From NCBI RefSeq assembly GCF_027596085.1, contig NC_072458.1:15599256-15663255 (forward strand): a stretch of DNA of 64,000 nt. The letters run 5' to 3'. Position 1 is the first letter of the stretch. Every line of letters begins with the position of its first letter. Of this stretch, positions 57,770 to 64,000 are shown in pieces. The position numbers were made by a program, and so were the translations under genes. Origin of the DNA: Anoplopoma fimbria. Lineage: Eukaryota > Chordata > Actinopteri > Perciformes > Anoplopomatidae. Below the pieces are notes generated by a model. That model was not told the origin of the DNA, ran no database searches, and saw nothing but the letters and a program-made list of their open reading frames with translations.

Positions 57770-58500
57770 AAATCACAGCGCATTGTCAAGCGGAGGTTCT
57801 GCTGCTCGCTTGACGGCGCTGGTCCGTTTGAAGACCGGCGGACTACCCAGCGGCGGGGCAGAGCGGCGAGGCTGGGCTCTCCTGGATCTAACGGTCCTCA
57901 TGAAGAAACACATTCCGGAGGAGTTAGTGAAGACAGCGGAGGATTAACGAGATTTGTCGGAATAGAGTTAACAGTTGGGTTGTGCTCAGCCTGGAGACTC
58001 CGTCCACAATGATCAGGGTGGTTTGTTTCCTCCAACTATGAACAAGCTGCAACAGGATCCGAGAAATACAGGCAAGTTTCCAAAAGTCCCCGGCTGCTGG
58101 ATCGGTAACTTCTGGCGTTGAGTCTCCTCTGTATGAGTCCGATATGAATCAGAGCTCCGCGCTGCAGTCAGCAGCTCAATGACAGGGAGTCGGTTTAACG
58201 GAGACTTTCTCCTCCGTGAATGGCTGTGTGCGGGGAGAGGAATGCAGCAGCGCGCTCAGTCACTCACATTCCTGTCGTGTTGTTGGCTCCATCGGCTACA
58301 GTAGACACATTTTTAGGGGAGGTAACGTTGGTCCGGCACGGCACGGCACGGTGGTCCATCGTTAAGGTAAAGATATAACGCATTATTCCTGTCGATAAAA
58401 AAATCTATATGCTGCTTCTTCCATAAGTGAAGCCTAGAATTCAGATGATTTTAGCGGGTCGAGCCGGTCTCTGGGGGGCGTGTGGAGGGATGCGTTCGCA
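57770..58500 (+). promoter_or_regulatory. GC-rich, CpG-containing block: candidate promoter / first exon
   Basis: The base composition changes abruptly to GC-rich with many CpG dinucleotides (for example, GCTTGACGGCGCTGG, CCGGCGGACTACC, GGCACGGCACGGCACGG at about 58337). Several short ATG-initiated frames occur (around 57900 and 58010), but none is long. Such islands usually mark a 5' end in vertebrate genomes. If so, the gene would read rightward towards the candidate exon at 63916. This is inference; no coding sequence is proven. Confidence 0.45.
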
Positions 58501-59245
58501 TGTCAGAAAAAGAGGCATTTTATAGACTGTGGTTCCACCCTTCAACACCCGCTGTAAGGGTATCCATCCGTCCCCTGATGAAGCACAACTTGTGGCTTCC
58601 CAGGAGTGAATTAGCTCCAGTCCAGCTGCCTCTGCTGAACAGAGGATGAGCAGTATGATAATGGGTCAATGCAGTGGTGCTTTCAGGTGGAAAAAATGGT
58701 GGAGCAACAATGACTTTGGACTTATGCAAAATCTGAAAATAACATCGTTTTACAATTAACTGGGTAGTAGATGTGATGAAGCCCATTAACACAGGCGGTA
58801 CTGTTACTGCCCACACCTCCTCACTTGGCTGTTAAACTGATCAAGACCCCATTTGTATGTGCTGTCAGGATGTTAGCTTTTATTGCTTCACCTTGTTGTT
58901 CTGCTGCTCCATGTTTGGTGATCCTATCATAAAAATGCCTGAGATCCTGAGAGCCGGTTCTAGACCAGAGACCATCCTCTCCCAATTACACACATGAGAA
59001 GCAAAAAAGCATCTACTGTGAGGAACTAACAGTTAGCCTTTGATCCAGCGGTGTTGTTAACATGTCCTCTGTGCTGCTGGGCACAGATGTGTTTCATTTG
59101 TAGAAGATACTCCACACTGTTCACAGTGACCACAGTTACTGGGTGTTTCTCAAAGGATTTGGCTGAATTTCAAAGATACTACTTCATTGAATTGGCCGAA
59201 GGACAGTTTCAATTATAAATACAAAACAATGGATGAGACATTGAT

Positions 59246-59345
59246 CATAATAATAATAATACATTTTATTTATAGAGCGCTTTTCAGAGTACTCAAAGAC
59301 GCTTTACAGACATTTAAAATCAGCATTAAAAGCTACACACTAAAA
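59246..59345 (-). mobile_element. LINE 3'-end fragment with (TAA)n tail
   Basis: A (TAA)n run followed by CATTTTATTTATAGAGCGCT, TTTCAGAGTACTCAAAGACG and CTTTACAGACATTTAAAA is the reverse complement of a widespread teleost retrotransposon terminus. Only the tail is present. Confidence 0.65.
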
Positions 59346-60202
59346 GCTTTTAATGCATAACCAATGGGATCCCTGTCTGCCATCTTACCCTGGTATTGTT
59401 TACAGTCAGTACTAATGGACTGCTACTGGTCGTCAGTTGTTCAGCACCTACTAGCTTTACCAAGAGGACCAAAGAGACCTGAAAGGCTGGCAGCTCTTTC
59501 ACCACGTCAGTATAGAGAATGTCATGTTGACATGGAGCCTGATATTCAGATTATAATCGGTTTAAAAGACCAAACAGAATACAAGTGCTCCATATAAAAA
59601 TCTCAACCAGAAAAAAAAAGGCCAAAACCGATTTCTTTGGGTTGCAGAGGGGTAGTTTAAACTTTTTCATAAACAAATGAAAAGAAAAAATTGTACTTTG
59701 TAAATAATCAAAGCAATGACTTTCTGGCTGCATTCTTTCCGTGCATGCCCTCAGTGCATGCGGAGACCATTTTAAAACAAACTCTCAAAGAATTGAACGT
59801 TATTGGACGCATGGGCTGCTGCAGAGGGAGTTCTGTCAAAGCGTAATTATTTGTTACGCGATAGTCCTTTTATTTTGACTCCTAACGCAGTATTTTTGTA
59901 TAGGTAATGCAGAGCAACAGGTGTTGAGGTTAGCACAACAAGCTGACTGGCATGCAAGTCTACCAGACCAACGGAGAGAGAGTTGTGTATAATGAGACGA
60001 GGGTCAATGCTGTTGGGGATGTAAGTGGAAACACATCCAACAAGCTAACGCACCTTCGCTCGCAATACCCATATGTGCCAATCACTGGGACAATTGTCCT
60101 GTCCACAAGACTAAAAGTCAAATATATTCAGTTTCAGTAATCAGATGAAATCATCCATGCTCACTAGGTACTCATTCACCCCGAAACCTTCGACCTGAAG
60201 TT

Positions 60203-60394
60203 GAAGCTCTGGAGAGAGGAGGAGAGCTTAGCGCCCAGCAGCGTCTCCTCCTCCGCCAGGATCAGAGCTTCTCCTGGCTGCTCTGCTGGTTCCTGCATGG
60301 AGCCAACACCGACACCACGCTGCTGGAGACCCAGGCCGTATTGCTTGGCCCGCTGGAGGGAAGGGAGGCACGGGAGAACCAGAACCAGGACTGA
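60203..60394 (+). CDS. Unidentified 63-codon open block, possible exon or retro-fragment
   Basis: One frame reads 63 codons, starting EALERGGELSAQQRLLLRQD, continuing through FSWLLCWFLHGANTDTTLLE and LLGPLEGREARENQNQD, and ending in a TGA at 60392. The composition (GC-rich, codon-like) contrasts with the A/T-rich flanks. No clear acceptor was found at its left edge (a CTGAAG precedes it), and I do not recognise the protein. It could be a terminal exon, or a piece of an unfamiliar mobile element. Confidence 0.25.
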   Translation, partial: EALERGGELSAQQRLLLRQDQSFSWLLCWFLHGANTDTTLLETQAVLLGPLEGREARENQNQD

Positions 60395-62212
60395 GAAGGG
60401 CAGACTGTCAGACCCTGCTTCCGGAAAACGGGAGGTTTCTAAAGGGACTCTGGTGCTCGGAAACACTACCACTGTAGTCTAAGGGAGCGCAAAAATCGAC
60501 ACAAAGGGAAAGCTCCTTGTAGCAGCTTTAAACATGTGCCTTTATGTTTTCAGTTCCGTTTTTTCCAAGATAAGCTCTTGACTGAAGATGCCCTTTACAA
60601 ACGTAATTAGTCTTGGGCATTTCTCCTGGAATACCATCTATTTTAACTGCACTTTAACAATAACAGTACCTATTGTTAGTAATATGGTTATGTGGTTTGG
60701 TCTCAGTGATGTTTGTTAAACCTGTAGCATGACTAATTAATTACTGTTTCGAGTAATGAAACTTATTACCTTTGCTATTCAGTAGTCAGTAGTACTATAA
60801 TAATGAATTGAATGAATAAATTAAGTAATTAGTAGAAAGGTATATATCACATTTGTTAAATTCCTTGCAAATAACAGCATTAAGACAAAACCGGGATATA
60901 TGTTTCTCTGTCAAATTGTTCCAGTGGATCCGCAACCATTGATTCCAGTGTAGGAACTGCTTTAACCCACTGACTTATGCACAATTCCATCCCCACAATG
61001 TGCTGAGCATTATCAGATGATTTCATGCATTTATTATCTACCCAAAGTAATCATGTCTGTACTGGAGATGGTTTTGCTATATCACAAAATTACAGTGTTA
61101 CCTTAATGGAGAAGATGAGTCTTTCTCAACTTCCCAGAATCGACCCTAGCCCCAACATGGAGCCTAATTCTCAAGGAAGTATATTCCTGGCGAGTTCCTC
61201 TGCAGAGCCTTTGAGCATAGCCTCTGCAACAATCTGACAAAGAAGCATACATCTGGCTTTGGAGTAGGAGTTGCAGACAAACCCAAATACTTTCCTACTG
61301 TAATGCATTTTATCTGTCATGACAGAGACATTACACTTCAAATGTGGATGCCTGGAATCCAGCTGTATTTAGCCTTGCCGTCCATCGCTTTGGTCTCTCA
61401 TTAGTCAGTGGTTGTTTATCACGCAGTCTTTTTTCACTGTTAATCACCACTGGAAATAATTAGAGTGAAACTCCTTGGCCCTTCCATGTCTCTGGGGTGC
61501 TTGTAAATTCATTGAGGTACACACAAGAGTAAAGAATCACTCACACATGTGCTGCTCTTATTGAGTTCCCACATGGTCATAAACAAAGCCGAATAAAATG
61601 GAAAAACAGCTTCAAACACTCTGACTGTAGTTACTGTGAGGTCCTGAGTATGTTACAATGAGTGTAAACGTTCTCACCATGCTGACTGTCAGACGCCTCA
61701 CAGGGAAGTCATTTCTGTATAAATATCCATATACAGATGGTGCTTTGCCACGCCACCCTTCCTCAGAGCTGTTTAGATATAAGACTTTTTCTGTCATGCC
61801 GCCGTGGAAAAAAATATCATGTCCCCCCCAAAAATGTTTTAATCATTGAAGGTGCTCAACTCTGATTGAGGGATTGCCTGCACATGCTCTCAACATGCAG
61901 ATGGCTGAGCCTGCAGCTAGAAGCTAACGGTACTAACTAGGGTTCGATCCCTGGACACGCGATTCCGTTACACATCCCCGAGAGTTCCTTAAAGATATAT
62001 TTTCTTAATTTTTCTCTTAAAGTGCACCAGATTAACTTGGCATTTCTAATTCTATCTTTTGATAAAGATTTAAGATTTTATGCTATCATAGTGTTGTTGT
62101 ATCAAAGTTAGAAATGTCAGTGTTTCGACAGCACAAATACTGATACTACTAAGAGATAGAGGAGTGGTGATTATACAGCAAAAGCATTGAATTCCTAAGA
62201 TATAGTTGGCAT

Positions 62213-63410
62213 CGCCTTTGTCTCTTGGTCTCTTGATAACATTAGTAAATGTTACCTTTGTTTCATGGTTTCTTGATAACGTGAGTAAATGTTACTTTTG
62301 TGCCTTGGTCTCATGGTAACGGTAGTATCTGTTACTTTGGTCTCTTGGTAACGATAGTAAATGTTACTTTGTCTTTTGGTCTCTTGGTCATGTTAGTAAA
62401 TGTTGACCTTGTCTCATGGTCTCTTGGTAATGTTAGTAAATGTTGATTTTGACTCATGGTCACATGGTAACATTAGTAAATGTTACCTTTGTCTCTAGGT
62501 CTCTTGGTAACGTTAGTAAATGTTACCTTTGACTCTTGGTCTCATGGTAACGTTAGTTAATGTTACCTTTATCTCTTGATAATATTAGTTAATGTTACCT
62601 TTGTCTCTTCGTCTCTCTGTGACATTAGTAAATGTTACCTTTGTGTTTTGGTCCCTCTCTAACGTTAGTAAATGTTACCTTTATCTCCTGGTCACGTAAG
62701 TTAATGCTACCTTGGTCTCTTGGTAATGTTAGTAAAAGTTACCTTTGTATCTTGGTATTTTGGTAACAGTAGTAAATGTTATCTTTGTCTCTTGGTCTCT
62801 CTGTAATGTTAGTCAATGTTACCTTTGTCTCCTTGTCTTTTGGTAACGTTAGAAAATGTTACCTTTGTCTCTTTGTCTTTTGGTAATGTTAGTAAATGTT
62901 GCCTTTGTCTCTTGGTCTCTTAGTAATGTAAGTAAATGTTACCTTTATCTCTTGGTAATGTTATTGAAAGTTATCTTTGTCTCTTGGTCTTTGGTAACAG
63001 TAGTAAATGTTACCTTTGTCTGTTGGTCTCATGGTAACATTAGTAAATGTTACTTTTGTCTCTTGGTCTACTGGTAAAGTAAGTATTGTTACTTTTGTGT
63101 CTTGGTCTCTTGGTAACGATAGTAAATGTTACTTTGTCTTTTGGTATCTTGGTCATGTTAGTAAATGTTGACCTTGTCTCTTGGTAATGTTAGTAAATGT
63201 TGACTTTGACTCATGGTCACATGGTAACATTAGTAAATGTTACCTTAGTCTCTAGGTCTCTTGGTAACGTTAGTAAATGTTGACTTTGACTCATGGTCAC
63301 ATGGTAACATTAGTAAATGTTACCTTTGTCTCTAGGTCTCTTGGTAATGTCAGTAAATGTTACCTTTGACTCTTGGTCTCTTGGTAAAGTTAGTAAATGT
63401 TACCTTTGTC
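62213..63410. repeat. Minisatellite, ~40-bp period, about 30 units
   Basis: The unit contains GGTAACGTTAGTAAATGTTA followed by CCTTTGTCTCTTGGTCTCTT, with many variants (ATGGTCACATGGTAACATT and others). Spacing between successive GGTAA motifs is typically 40 bp (for example 62466, 62506, 62546), with some shortened units. A block of about 160 bp of distinctive variant units near 62339-62510 recurs near 63107-63260. Confidence 0.93.
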
Positions 63411-63915
63411 GTCCGACTTTTGAGTTACATTAGCGTAGCTAACATTAAAACCTTGTTTGCTTGATTAGCTAACAGATAAATACTGGTGAGAGCTAAAAAT
63501 CAGCAGTAATTTAGAACTCAGCTGGTCCGTTACCTGCTAGCTAACAGTAAAGTTACCTTGACCACAAACTTTTGTAGTAATTGACCCCCTATGTAATAGA
63601 TCCATCTAATCGTTTTCATACTGACTACCCTCTCTGGTCTCTTTGGTCCTCTTGGTGCTCTCTCTCTTAGATGCTTTAAATTAGTTCAAAATTAAAGAGA
63701 AATATCCCACTGTGGATCTCTTGTATCCAAGAGATGAATTATAGACATATCACATTTTTGTGATCTATCAGGCTGAATTTAAAACATTAGGCTTAATTAT
63801 GTATTGTGCACCCTCAGATACAAACTTGTATGTGGTTGATGGATACAACATGTAGATACATTGTTATAACTGCACTAACTTTTAAAATGTCCTCACTCCC
63901 AAAGTCCTCTGACAG
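63411..63915. other. Unique sequence between the minisatellite and the right-edge exon
   Basis: A/T-rich, no repeats or coding signal recognised. It ends in CCTCTGACAG, a plausible splice acceptor. Confidence 0.4.
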
Positions 63916-64000
63916 GGAGTAACAGGAGCTCTTGACTGACCTGAGCCATGAAGACCCAGAAGGCCCGAGATATTACACCTCCTTCACCTTCCTGCCGACG
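63916..64000 (+). CDS. Candidate exon cut by the right edge
   Basis: It follows the acceptor-like CTGACAG. Two readings are possible. One starts at ATG 63948 in good context (GAGCCATGA) and runs MKTQKARDITPPSPSCR to the edge. The other is an internal exon beginning after AACAG (63925) and reading ELLTDLSHEDPEGPRYYTSF and on to the edge without a stop. The second looks more like folded protein, the first like a disordered N terminus. I do not recognise either. It may belong with the GC-rich block at 57.8-58.5 kb. Confidence 0.35.

Larger units (their letters stand above)
58501..62212. other. Possible first intron of an unidentified gene
   Basis: Largely featureless A/T-rich sequence. Items inside it are a LINE-tail fragment at 59246-59345 and a GC-rich open block at 60203-60394. 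A GGTTCGATCCC motif near 61941 looks like an isolated B-box, without the rest of a tRNA or SINE. Confidence 0.4.

Noticed and set aside
57587..57947. Open frames with long Val or Cys runs
   Set aside because: They are translations of the (GTT)n microsatellite, not protein-coding sequence.
62213..63410. Regularly spaced repeats suggestive of a CRISPR array
   Set aside because: Units are contiguous ~40-bp tandem variants without unique spacers, and the genome is vertebrate; it is a minisatellite.

Overview
This is a piece of vertebrate nuclear genome, almost certainly from a ray-finned (teleost) fish. The genes are split into many short exons with GT-AG (and one GC-AG) introns. The long non-coding stretches are full of Tc1-like DNA transposons, L2/CR1-type and RTE/Rex3-like LINEs and tRNA-derived SINEs of the kinds typical of teleosts. 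There is no bacterial or viral organisation.

Two protein genes can be read from start to stop, both on the + strand. The first (3841-19933, 20 exons) encodes the ER/Golgi phosphoinositide phosphatase SAC1 (sacm1l), about 586 aa, with an intact CX5RT catalytic motif and two C-terminal membrane segments. The second (34286-38960, 9 exons) encodes a tRNA-selenocysteine-1-associated protein (trnau1ap / SECp43 type), about 301-303 aa, with two RRMs and a Tyr/Gln-rich tail. Weaker traces of other genes are two phase-compatible exons on the - strand upstream of sacm1l (1476-1820), a GC-rich promoter-like block at 57.8-58.5 kb, and unassigned possible exons at 60203-60394 and at the right edge (63916-64000). 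I could not identify any of these.

Layout: 1-3.8 kb, a ~750-bp segment present twice as direct repeats 2.1 kb apart, then the divergent upstream region of sacm1l. 3.8-19.9 kb, sacm1l, with a Tc1-like element in intron 5 and LINE tails in introns 1, 4 and 19. 20-34 kb, 3' flank, an RTE/Rex3-like LINE, then a near full-length L2/CR1-type LINE split by a Tc1-like element. 34.3-39 kb, trnau1ap. 40.9-47.7 kb, a nest of transposons four layers deep. 47.8-51.9 kb, a reverse-oriented L2-type LINE followed by two identical 290-bp repeats. 52.6-52.9 kb, a SINE that carries the same 3' tail as that LINE. 54.6-56.6 kb, a Tc1-like element with an uninterrupted 346-codon transposase, inside an older dispersed repeat. 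57.7 kb to the end, microsatellite, GC-rich block, and a 1.2-kb, 40-bp-period minisatellite.

The two complete genes are not known to act in one pathway (membrane lipid turnover versus selenocysteine tRNA metabolism). I found no convincing new molecular system. The most notable things are the transposon stratigraphy, the apparently intact Tc1-like element, the SINE/LINE tail match, and the structured minisatellite. All identifications come from reading the sequence and from memory of the families; no database search was run.
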